DNA from: Glandiceps talaboti
Lineage: Eukaryota > Hemichordata > Enteropneusta > Spengelidae
NCBI RefSeq assembly: GCF_964340395.1
Contig: NC_135566.1
Location: 13,561,501-13,625,500, forward strand
Reading direction: 5' to 3'
Length of the DNA stretch: 64,000 nt
Position numbers and translations under genes: made by a program. The notes beneath the pieces were generated by a model, which did no database searches, was not told where the DNA came from, and worked only from the letters and a program-made list of their open reading frames with translations. This document shows positions 49,801-60,442 of this stretch, in pieces (the first letter of the stretch is position 1; each line of letters starts with the position of its first letter).

Positions 49801-52800
49801 GTTTGTCATATTGTGATATCGATTTATATGTACAATACAGATCATGTTTTACATTAGATTTGTTGCCGAATTAATATCGTGCTTTTCAGAAAATCGAGAT
49901 AATGTATTAACACTTTTGATTGCATGCATCACCATGTTTCAATACCAGGACGATGTACTTGGGGAGGGAGGGAACTATGTCTATTATTAGTAATAAATTT
50001 AGGTTTAGTTACAAACCCAGATTTTGATGAATTCCCAGATTTTCATAGACAAATAATTGTCATCTGTTGCTACATGTAGCTAAAACTTTGACTACAATAG
50101 TCTCAGGCAAGACAGCCCATTGTAGTGCAACCCTTACAATACTGATGAGATGTCTGATAATTTGGGGTTTGTTTCCAAAAATGTATTATGTTATTACTAT
50201 TTTGTGAGTCGAAATTTTCATTTTTAGAAAGTAACTGATGTTTTTTTACCGTAAACAAATAAGCAAACACAAACCAAATAAATTCTTGAATCCAGCATCA
50301 ATTTCTGTCCCTTTGAGGAATACTGACTGTGTTATGATTACTTGCATTAAGTAGAAGTGAAACAAAAGTTTTGTTCGCAGGGATTTCAAAATTATGATTT
50401 TGAACACTATGAAGACCAATTATATAATCTGCTACTTGAAATTTCATTAGTATATAATAGTAATACTGACTTATCTTCTTTGCCAGTTGGGTGGACCCTT
50501 ACCAGCTGCAACAGGAGCAGCACCCACACCACCACCAATGGCAGCACCAATGGGATCCTCACTCGGAGGACTAGGAGATATTTTTGACTTGGCTGCTGGA
50601 CCAGGTCTTGGAGGTGGCTGCTATGTTCAACCAAAAGAGGTATGATGTCAAATGTTCTGTACAAAACTAGCCCAGTCACTTGTTTATGATGCTGTTACAT
50701 TGGTGTATAGGGAGGAGGGGAAAGGGGTTCTTGTGTCTTCTAACACAGAAGACTTGTTTATGGTCCATCTACATTAGGATGGGGGAGGGGGCACTATTGT
50801 TTCTAAATAGAAGACTTTTTTATAATGCATCCACATTAATGTGGGGGGGGGTGCTATGTTTTCTAACATAGAAGACTTGTTTATGATGCACCTACATTAA
50901 TGTTGGAGGGGGGGGGGACTATGTGTTCTAACATAGAAGACTTGTTTATGATGCAACCACGTTAATGTTGGGGGGGGGGGGCTATGTGTTCTAACTTAGA
51001 AGACTTGTTTATGATGGGTAACCACAAGGAAGGCCTTACTGATGGTGATCTGTAACCAGTTATGTAACCAGATATCAACACATCATAATAACTTGTCCTC
51101 GCAACTATCCCATGTAATCAAACTATATATGCAGTGATAGTTCAACATAGTGGGGACAGTGTTTTTGCTAAGGTTTGGGAACCCCAATAACAGAAAGGGG
51201 GGAAGAGGTAAAACTGGTAGTGCTTCCCATGCAATGTATCATAGTTTAGGTGGGGAACCCCGGTAAAATGATGTGGGAACCCCGGTAGATTTTACCTACT
51301 TACCGCCCTTAAATAAAACACTGGGGGATGTGTAACAGATACATGGGAAGACATGATGTGATGTTATTTATAAATCATACAAAACCATCATTACATATTT
51401 TAAAATGTCTACATTGAAGAATCTAAAATAAGTACTCGTTAATCTTCCATATTGCAAAGCAGGTATCATTGCATTTTTCTTTGTATTCTATCAGATATGG
51501 CTACATCCTACGAAAGCTAAGGGTCTAGAGATCAGTGGCACATTCTCACGTCGTCAGAATCAACTATATATGGACATGACAGTTACAAACAAGGCCTTGC
51601 AACAAATGACAAACTTTGCTATTCAACTCAACAAAAATAGGTAAGTGACCAAAAATTGTCTATTTTAGTGAGGGCAAGGTTGATGTGTTTCTTTGTCAGC
51701 CGCTGTGATGGTGGAATGAAGAGATGGGAGGGGTTAGATATGGGTACCTGGTAGGATAGAGGTTACTTTGTGATGGATTTAATCATGTGTACTTACAGAA
51801 GCAGCCGTGTATTGTGAACTCTGTAGAGTGTTGAAGTATAGTGTTTTGTAACACATAGAGATCTGCACCAGGGGTAATAATTCAATTCTTAGTTAGCTTT
51901 CCCCTACTTCATACATCCCATAATACATTTGTAGTGTTCTGTGTTTGTATGTTGAGAGTTGTCATGCCCCTAATTAGACAATGTGGGGGTGGGGGTGGGG
52001 GCTGTAATCATAGCCCATAGAGTTGTCATGCACCCCAAAGTCGATAATATTAAGTTTTCATGCCCTCTAAGTAGACGATATTGAGTTGTCATGCCCCCTA
52101 AGTATGCAATATTGAGTTGTCAGGCCCCCCCTACATGTAAGTAGGTAATATTGTGACGACTTGTCATGCCCCCTATAAAGTAGACAGTATTTAGTCATGC
52201 CCCCCCCCCCCCCCCCCCCCCCCATATTTAGATTTGTAGCCATACTCCCTACGTAGGCAATTTTGAGTATGACATTGAGTATTGTGATATTGAATATGAT
52301 GCTTCATGTACCTTTTGTTGTACTTGTTCCAGTTTTGGAATTATCCCAGCTGCACAACTGCTTGTGGTGTCACCGTTAAATCCAAACCAATCCAATGATA
52401 CATCATTACCATTAAATACAGTGGGTCCAGTGCTACGCATGGATCCATTAACAAACCTTCAAGTTGCAGTGAAAAACAGTATCGATGTGATGTATTTTAG
52501 TGTCGTTGTTCCCATGCACGTGTTATTTGTGGAGGACGGACAGATGGGTGAGTAAATATTTAGAAATGTTTAAAAACAAGATCATATAGCAGACATCCAG
52601 AGCACACATTTAGGATAGAAACAAAGAAAGATGAGACTTGTCCGTCCAAATAACGGTTTGCCAAATACTATGAACATTTTACTGGGGACACATACTTTTT
52701 TATGAGCAAGACAACATTAGAAATAATAGGATATGACATCATTATCAAAGCTGACTGGTCACTGAGTTACACAATAGCAGCAGCACACATACAGTCAGGT

Positions 52801-54751
52801 ACTAAGACATACACAGATGTAGATGTTGAGTAAAATTGTGTGGCTTCATCAAAACTTCATTTGCGGAGGGGATGACTGGTCAGCTTAGATAAGGATCTTA
52901 TATTCAATTATTCATGTTGTCTCGCTCATAAAAAAAATGTATGTGTCCTGACCAAAGTGTTCATACTGTTTGTCAAACCATTGTAAATGTTACCAATTAA
53001 TGTGTACTCAGGTGCACACTGAACTGTACTAACAATACTTCGAGATGATTTATGATGCCTGCAACAATCATATATCAACAGAGTAGTTTAGTGAAGGTTT
53101 TATGTGAGAATTTTCAGCCTCCGCAAAAAACTTGACCTCTGCTTGTACCACAATAAATAAAAATCATGTGATATGAAAGTCTCGTGCTTGCAAGTTTGGA
53201 GTGTATATTTTTTTCAAGATTTTATGCAAGTATTTTCATTTTCATTTTCATTCTTTTTTTCATTTCTCTATATAATGTATAAGGGTTTCTCTTTGATTAT
53301 GGAATTAATGTATTTTGGTTTGATCTATGTTTTTGTTACAGAGAGGAAAACTTTCCTTGCCACATGGAAAGACATACCTTCATCAAATGAGATAAATTTC
53401 CAAATAACAAATGTTAACATGAACACAGGTAAGACTTCTCCACAAATCTTTCATTTGTGTTTTCATTTTAAGAACGCTAGTAGTAATACAGGGTAAATGA
53501 AGTTGCCTTGGTGTTTCACCCATGGTACATTTATTTATTTATTTAAACTTTGACAATAATCGGGCAGACCACACAGGTGACAAACACCGATAAATGTACA
53601 AGTATGCAAAAGAATGAAAGACAACCGACAAAAACTACAGTTACAAGATCAATGGAAAAACCTAAAATTACATTCAACAACACTTTGTACAATGACAGAC
53701 TGAGAGGTACAGAGATTTTCGCGATCAAACTTGTTCATAAAGTAGCTCATGGTAATGGTTTGCAATCTGAGTATTGAAATTCTTCAAATGCTTATTTTTA
53801 ATGACAAGTGACATATCAAATGACAAGGTGTTCCAAATACAATAAATTCTGTTAAAAGTAGAATTCTCAGTTTTAAAATAAGGAATGTTCGGATGAGCCA
53901 TGATATTCTTCACACAAAGATGGACACAGTTCAACTCTAGACTAACAATAATAGACACACAATTGAACAAAGAAATCTATTGGGTATGAAAAACCCAAAT
54001 GTTTATAAGGCTTGTGTCACCTGTGGTACAAGAATAACTGATGCTAATGAAAGTAACTTTACTCTTCTTTTTCAACAGATACTATTTGTCAAAAGTTGCA
54101 AGCTAACAATATTTTCACAATAGCCAAACGAAATGTAGAAGGCCAAGATTTATTATACCAATCATTGAAATTAACAAATGCTATTTGGGTGCTTGCCGAA
54201 TTAAAAATTCAGCCGGGAAATCCTACAATAACGGTAAGTCTTATCATGAATGTTATCAGAGTTCAATAAAGTAATGTTAACCGTTGTGAATGAGTCTGAG
54301 AACAACACTGCATTATTGTCATGTTGGTGTTGTCAAACATGTATACTGAACATACAGGCATGGAACCTTCCCCATATAACAAGTGTAGTGTTCCGAAACC
54401 ACACCCAAAAAAAGGATGACACATCATACCAACCAAAGAAAGGGATAAAGTGGCCACATCTGCAGTTTCAACCCAAATCCTCGAGAAACATCCACCAAAT
54501 GTGCTGAAGATATTAAAAACCCAACAATCCAATTAATTGGTCACAAGTAGTACCCTTCCCCGTGTAATTTTGGTCACTCCTTTCAATTTCTCTGAAATGA
54601 ATTGGTACCACTTCAGTGACATAAAGGTTAATAAAGGAACATCACATTCATGTCTTCATTTCTTTTCTATTTGCAGTTATCATTGAAATCAAGAGCAATG
54701 GACGTAGCAGCTGGAGTTCACCAATCATTTGACGTCATTTTACATAACTAG
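40876..54751 (+). CDS. AP2B1: AP-1/AP-2 complex beta-adaptin
   Basis: Seventeen coding exons: 40876-41018, 41503-41638, 42175-42420, 42861-42985, 43397-43532, 45592-45746, 46303-46519, 47481-47659, 48022-48223, 48733-48992, 49355-49586, 50487-50639, 51495-51640, 52333-52547, 53342-53428, 54079-54233 and 54677-54751. They total 2862 nt (953 residues; human 937-951), with consistent phases. The start [20 protein letters not shown] is diagnostic. The HEAT-repeat trunk runs to about residue 590. A flexible Ala/Pro/Gln hinge follows with a clathrin box (LLSMDLG). Then come the ear sandwich and platform ([33 protein letters not shown]). Family role: clathrin recruitment at plasma membrane and trans-Golgi. 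Many invertebrates use one beta gene for AP-1 and AP-2, so AP1B1 function may be shared. A leader exon probably ends at 39513. Confidence 0.97.
43636..43892. repeat. (CGTA)n then (CATA)n microsatellite
   Basis: ACGT-type units followed by a long ACAT-type array, about 250 bp in all. It lies in an AP2B1 intron just after exon 5. It explains the Tyr/Val/Cys/Met repeat frames on the minus strand. Confidence 0.97.
44034..45478. mobile_element. 1.45-kb non-autonomous TIR element with GGTAGCCC sub-terminal repeats
   Basis: Perfect 15-bp inverted ends, CAGGGCTCGAAATTC and GAATTTCGAGCCCTG, flanked directly by TATAC on both sides. TGGTAGCCC recurs at both ends (44060-44130 and 45385-45435), in part as a small palindrome. 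Internal GC-rich blocks (about 45020-45060 and 45320-45350) are loosely inverted. No transposase is present. It lies in AP2B1 intron 5. Its terminal sequence CAGGG suggests a hAT relationship, but the 5-bp duplication is atypical. Confidence 0.85.
47085..47290. repeat. Degenerate tandem repeat of about 50 bp
   Basis: Phrases such as CATAGG-TGGA-CCCACTACT and GAAATGC recur about three to four times, in the AP2B1 intron before exon 8. A G-rich tract lies near 47703-47742 in the following intron. Confidence 0.6.
49612..49775. repeat. Diverged relative of TIR family B
   Basis: It begins CAGTGTTTTTGCTAAGG exactly as the other family B copies, then diverges while keeping GTTCCCCAA phrases and a CAAACACTT end. 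It lies in an AP2B1 intron after exon 11. Confidence 0.6.
50700..51015. repeat. Tandem repeat, about 63-68 bp unit, four to five copies
   Basis: Units contain CTAACATAGAAGACTTGTTT, ATGATGCA and CCACATTAATGTGG followed by a G run. The copies are successive after AP2B1 exon 12. The expanding G runs suggest ongoing slippage. Confidence 0.9.
51157..51323. mobile_element. Short TIR element, family B, copy 2 (5-bp duplication GGGGA)
   Basis: It is nearly identical to 8676-8842 over the full 167 bp, with the same ends CAGTGTTTTTGC and AATAAAACACTG. It is flanked by GGGGA on both sides. It lies in an AP2B1 intron. The near-identity points to recent movement of the family. Confidence 0.9.
51955..52230. 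repeat. Degenerate tandem repeat rich in CATGCCCCC
   Basis: About six units of 30-45 bp with the consensus GTTGTCATGCCCCCTAAGTA then GACAATATTGA. They end in a run of more than 20 C. The array lies in the AP2B1 intron before exon 14. Confidence 0.9.
52654..52980. mobile_element. MITE-like element, about 110-bp inverted arms
   Basis: The left arm has GGTTTGCCAAATACTATGAA, GACACATAC and ATGAGCAAGACAAC. The right arm carries their complements (GTTGTCTCGCTCAT, GTATGTGTCC, TGTCAAACC). The interior includes CTGACTGGTCA. It lies in the AP2B1 intron after exon 14. Confidence 0.8.
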
Positions 54752-56876
54752 AGGAGTTATTCAGGGTAAAACAAAAGTAATAGCAGCTAGAAACAAAGCC
54801 GATAGAAGTAGAAACTGTATAGGACTTAGTATGCAATGTAGAGAAACCCTCGCCTGATTCTAATGGTACTGATCTACTAGCCTAGTTCCCATGCTATCCA
54901 TGATGTGTTAGTACTTCCGACATTTATAGCAAGGCAGTCACATTTGTGTTGTCTATTCCCAACTATATGGCCATGGATCTTGCTGTGTCAAGAAATAGAG
55001 GGTAGGAATAATGGACACTTATATTATGTAGTGACAGATAGATCAACCTGACAAATTTGAATCAAATTTCTTGGGAAAGCCAGAAAGGACAGTTTGACAA
55101 GCATGTCGACCGTGAACAAGTGAAACGTTACTCCTAAGTAATAAGAACCCTTGGTCATGGTACAAGAACTTTTGATGAAGATGCAAGCTGTTTTTGTATT
55201 TTGACTGCCAACAACATAACACAACATAAGCCAAAGAGTGAAGGAAAGTATCTGGTCTTGAAATACCAATCTTGTATGTAGGTTAGGACTGCCTTTTAAA
55301 ATGAAGGAAATGCTAAATATATTTGATAGCATGGATTTACATGTTAGTATCATGCCCATCACGTCGTCATTTTTTTTTTTACCCCTGTGATAGCTATTTT
55401 ATACTGTGTGGACTTTTCTGTTCAAACAACTACAAGTAATTGTATGATGTATTTATAAAGGAAAGAATATCCCACAGGTGGATTAGAGCTTTCTGTACAA
55501 ATTTTGTGACTGTAGAAATGGTTGGAAGAGTTAATTCTAATATCACAGAGACTGTTACAAAACAAGTTTATGAACAGACAGACGAATTCTATATTATTCA
55601 AGGTCTTATAATTAGATGACTTGCAGTGTTACGACTGTAACAAATCCACATCTTGTGATGCGAGGAAAGAAAACTGATGCAAAAGTATAAACAGACTTAA
55701 AAAAAACTTGAATGCATTTGTTTAATGAGGAGGGGGTGTAGTCTTGTAGATTTCTTGCTCTTATTTCACTGAGAATGTATAAATATGTATAAAATAGCAG
55801 CTGTACTTTCTTCTCAAAATGCCATGTTCAAAAGAGCCTCCCTCCCCTCGTCATAACTCCAGAAGACGTAACAAATAACTGCCACAGTGTTGACATGTAC
55901 TGCGTGAAGCATGACACCAGGGTATGCCTTTCTGAAGTACATGCATGGCCTTCCACTAGTTAAGCAGTTACATACAAGAATGTGTTGTTTTTTGTGAAAG
56001 TGTTTTTTTGTTGGACTGCCTATTCCCAGAGATACCCATGTATTTGTGATAGCTAACAATGGTACAATGCAGATGGCTGTAACTTTACACTGTATAGCAG
56101 TACAGACATACATTTTCAGATCTGATGTCAGTTGTAAGGCCTTTCACTTGTTACTTGGTTTAGGTTTTTATCAGAATTTATTGTGAAACACTTCATGTTC
56201 ACTTCAAATTCATTTACAACTTGTTTTCTGTGGAGTTCCTATTTAGCAGTCAGTACCACAGAAACCAAAATGCTGACTTGTGTACACAGCATTACAGCCA
56301 GCGCAACAAAGTTGGGAAAGACAAATACTTACTGCCCCCCTAACTGAGGTAAAAGTAAGTGTCAGAACCACAACTTAAAATTTGACTCAACGATAAAAAG
56401 GATGTTGGAGGGTAGACCTGTTAGAAAATTTACTTATGGTGTGCTTATTAAGGGTAGCAAGTCAAAAGTACATACGAAATGAGCTCACTTCGAAGTCTCA
56501 AATTTGGCTGTAAAATCCCTAATGTTGTTCTTGATTTCATTGTCATTATCTCGCACAAGATTTGTGCGTACTTCCGAATTATGTACTAGTACCTAAATAA
56601 GATTACATAGAAAAGTGTATGAGTGTGAGAGTATACGTAGAACAGCATTATTTTTGTAGAGATTTTACCGTGTGGCGAGTTGTAACTTTAAAAGACGTGA
56701 AAGTTGCAATGACCATGGGGGGAGAATGAATTTATTGTACAAGAAGTGCATGACCACACTGTGTATTTGATATGTATGTTGTATAGTGTCACGTTTATGT
56801 AATGTCTTTAAAACTGTATATTAAACCATAACATGAAAACCAGACATACTGTCTTCGTATTTTGTGTGCATTGGAA

Positions 56877-57200
56877 TACAACTGCTGACATCAGACCGTG
56901 TACGAATTGAAAATGTTACCAACAGTGAAAGTAAACAAATGAATTCGATTAATAACACTTGGCTCAGCATGTTGGAAGTACAGAGACTTGTATTACATTC
57001 TTTCATTTGATCACAAACAACTTTCCAGTTCCCTTGGCATTTCATTTATATGTAAAGGGTCCATCAAAGTGTTCTTTATCAAACCATGGTGTGTAACACA
57101 AGTCTCTGTACTTCCAACATGTTCTTAATCCAATTCATTTGTGTATTTTCCCTGTTTGTAAGGGTATCTGTTCATCCATGGTGTGATGTCGGCAGTTGTA
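56877..57200. mobile_element. Long-arm TIR element, family E, copy 2
   Basis: Same ends TACAACT...AGTTGTA and inner blocks as 36557-36944 (GTAAACAAATGAATT, TTAATAACACTTGG, GTTGGAAGTACAGAGACTTG) in inverted arrangement. It is non-coding. Confidence 0.85.
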
Positions 57201-58819
57201 CATGTACATGTATTTGCTGTGTTTGTGTGTGTACTTTGGATTATTAAGTCACTTTGCCAATGAATGCAACCAGCGTAGACATTTGGCTTGTTTGATTTTC
57301 AGCCGTAGCTTGTCTCAGTTCACACCTAGACTTTTACAATATTTATATGTCAATGCAGTAAGCGAGAATATGAGTAGAAATTCTTACTGGATATTAAATC
57401 TACCCACTGTGTCAGGTGACATCAGTAGGACCAGCATTAGTCTATCTGCTAGACCTCGGATGTTCTTCTGATAGAATATGACACACGACCGAACATCGCT
57501 ATCGAGGATGCAAGCCCTCACTGCGAACTTTGTTTGCTTATAGTATCGAAAGAAAGCCTGAACGTCTAGCAGCAAGACTAGACCAGCATGTGATCTGAAT
57601 CAATGAGGCTTGAACCAGTAATGGTAGTATTTTACATTCAATGTGAATGCTATTGTTGTGAGGACTACATTTGTAGTCGTATGGGATGTGTCCCAATTTT
57701 TCAATCTCAGCACTCCAGCACTCACACTGTCATACATTCGTTACGGGATCGACTTGGCCCAGAGTTGGGTATCAGTCACAATTGAGAAGTGATATTGGCG
57801 TGCCAGAATCACCTACCCGAGTGATTGCTGCATGATTTAATTCTCATTTTTATAACATTCGAATACAATTACAATGGAAAGACTAAAATAAAAAATCACG
57901 CCACAGAATCACATCATTTTTAATAATCGCTGACACTGTTCTTTCGACAATCATATGAATTTTGCTGACTTCATGTTTGCCCAGAATCATAATCGCTAGT
58001 CTATTTCTGACCTATAGCCTACAATGCTGAAATGTTAAATTTTGTTCCCATAATTCCAAAATACGATATTTAGGATCGTAACACTTTTAATGAGTGTGGT
58101 ACACAGTGGAATTGCTTTTCTGAGCTGTTCATGTTATGGGTTGATTGTTCAGATAAAAGTCTTAGGTTCAAACATGGAAGTTTGAATTATTGGTATGCAG
58201 AGTACTGAACACAGTTTAACAGTAACGTGATTTACACTTTGTAATCACCTTTGACCACCACTAGTTTTCAGTCATACCTAACCCCCCTGGAATTGAGACT
58301 CTGGACTGGCTTCAGACAAACACACCCACAAACACTTATATTGTGCAAGAGCAGTACATTGATAGTTTGTCGCCGAGAACTTGATTAAAAAACAAGGTGA
58401 TTTATTTCAGAGACACTGTAAATAGTAAGCAATACTTGAGGTACAATAGTAGTCTGTATTCAGAGGCGGATCATATTTTGTTGTATTTCTAAAATCCTTC
58501 TGAAATATATATTTATTAATTACTAATTATGTACACATATATAGCCCACAACATGCGATATAATAATCAGCATGTACAATGCACATTCTCTGTTCTATAC
58601 ACATACAGAATGAGAATGCACACTGTGCCACTCACTGAGCCTGGGATTCGAACACGTAAAATATAATATAATCTGACTTAACTTCATGGAATGTCCTGCA
58701 CACACCATGTGTAATTCTATTTATTTCAGTGGTAACAATAGTATTAAAGATAAATTACAAAAAAGTCAAGATGACTGTTGATAGTCTAGTACATAGGTAT
58801 AATTCCATCTGTGCATGAA

Positions 58820-59075
58820 CGGAACCTGTGACAACCAGCCTGGGGAAAGTATACAAATGAATTGGATCAATAACTCAAACCCTTTGCTCAGCATGTTGGA
58901 ACAGCAGAAACTTGTATTACACACCATGGTTTGATAAGAACAGTTTTATGGCCTCTTTACAAAGTAATACAAGTTATTTACATGATGTGTCATGTGTTAT
59001 TAATCCAATTCAGTTGTTTACTTTCCCTGTTTGTAACAGATTCCTTTTGTCAACTGTCTGATGTCGACAGTTGTA
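58820..59075. mobile_element. Long-arm TIR element, family E, copy 3 (left end eroded)
   Basis: It shares CAAATGAATTGGAT, CTTGTATTACACACCATGGT and TGATAAGAACAGTTTTATGG with copy 1. The right terminus GACAGTTGTA is kept, but the matching left terminus is degraded. Confidence 0.8.
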
Positions 59076-59092
59076 TATGATGTAAATGATTA

Positions 59093-59840
59093 AAGTGACA
59101 CAAGCTGAGTTTATTCACATTTTTACTAAAGTGAAAATACCTACATAAAACCTTGATTAATTTAATTTAGCATAATGTGTATATCAACGCATGACTACGA
59201 AAGCCTATTAGGGACACACTTCATACTTCACACTCAGTTTATATGTGCATGTCACTAAAGCATTGCATTATGGGCTAATTTTCGTTCGTATAGTCTGCCA
59301 TTATGGAAATCTGTGTCCAGAATCAAGACTTGATCAGTATCACAGCAAGGTAAGTTACAAGTTATGTGGGTATGTGTAGCAATAAAAATATTTGAAACTC
59401 AGTAGATTATGCAGGCCTTCACCGTAATGAAGGGGGGAGGGGGGGGGGGGCTGATGTAGTAACTGGTTGTTTCATTTACTGGTAGAAACTACCTTTTCCT
59501 TGGCTGTACTGCCATTTTGTTCAAAGTCGATCAAAAGAGGTAGTGTGAATTCCCCAATAGGCTTTCGTACATGACATATATACATTGCAATTATCCTCTG
59601 GCATCTATAGAACAGTTGATTGTATAGCAGGGATATATTTCCTCGACATTTTTGTACATATAAACAATTACTTCATTTGGTCATTTACAGGTTAAAGCGG
59701 CCATATGCATGAGGATTGGAGTATTTATAAAACAATTTAATCATGGCTTCCTTGAAAAATCAGTGTAAAACAACATTTACCAATTGTGTGTTTGTAACGC
59801 AATACATTGCAAAAAGCTATTTAAAAAAGTGTAAAAAGTT
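59093..59840. repeat. Interspersed repeats C and D, interrupted by a nested element
   Basis: 59093-59160 and about 59578-59695 together match the single repeat at 29165-29425. 59695-59840 matches 11098-11245. The interruption is a TIR element at 59196-59569, bounded by TACGAAAGCCTATT and AATAGGCTTTCGTA. The order shows the nested element arrived after the host repeat. Confidence 0.75.
59196..59569. mobile_element. Nested TIR element in repeat C
   Basis: Inverted ends TACGAAAGCCTATTAGGG and CCCCAATAGGCTTTCGTA bound about 374 bp of non-coding sequence. It contains a G run near 59430-59450. Confidence 0.75.
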
Positions 59841-60168
59841 TAACATACTTGGCATATGTTGTTTCATAGCGCTAGCCCCAAAACAAAACATAATCCTACA
59901 ATTACTGCTGCTAGCTACTGGTACATGATTAAGTGTACACCAAAGAACATTTCTCTCTATTAAAATTTCCAGGTAAATCTGTACATGTCATCAAAATGAA
60001 ATGAAGGATGCCCACCTATCTATGGCCCCATCTCTCACTCAAAAATCAAGATGGCGATTGGAATGTTTGTGTTGGTGATTTACATGTGTAAAGCAACCGT
60101 GAATTTTAACAGATGATGGATGAACTTGGTGATGTTGCATTCAATCCACGTGGTGGCACCATCATCCC

Positions 60169-60387
60169 CAATCTGATTAAAATCTGATGTTAGATAGGCT
60201 GGTATTCCTGTATTTACCTTTATTCCATCATTATTGCGTCTTTTACGTGAGTTTTTTTTTCCTGGGCGAACGCCTTTCGCCCAGGAAAAAAAAAACTCAC
60301 GTAAAACTTCTAAAAGACGCAATAATGATGGAATAAAGGTAAATACAGGAATACCAGCCTATCTAACATCAGATTTTAATCAGATTG
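60169..60387. mobile_element. Near-perfect palindrome, about 2 x 105 bp, near FN3KRP last exon
   Basis: The arms begin CAATCTGATTAAAATCTGAT and end in exact reverse complement. The centre is CCTGGGCGAACG/CCTTTCGCCCAGG with almost no loop. The right arm has one small insertion (ACTTCTAAA region). It lies just downstream of the FN3KRP stop. Long apparent frames here are palindrome artefacts. Confidence 0.9.
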
Positions 60388-60442
60388 CATCATCCCTCAC
60401 ATCACATGCGTCATACGTCATTAGTCATTGGAAACGATACAT

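Larger units (their letters stand above)
54752..60442. other. AP2B1 3' UTR and intergenic DNA, transposon-rich
   Basis: The first 2 kb is a plausible long 3' UTR of AP2B1 (AT-rich, ending near a TATTAAA at about 56819). Family E elements lie at 56877-57200 and 58820-59075. A composite repeat C/D occupies 59093-59840 with a nested element, and a palindrome covers 60169-60387. No conserved coding segment was recognised. Confidence 0.55.

Noticed and set aside
53530-53990. Possible gene or retroelement in the AP2B1 intron after exon 15 (ORFs on both strands)
   Set aside because: No motif of reverse transcriptase or other family was recognisable. Frames are AT-rich and short.
57196-57785. Short plus-strand ORFs after family E copy 2
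   Set aside because: No homology-like pattern, weak codon structure, and they partly read through transposon sequence.
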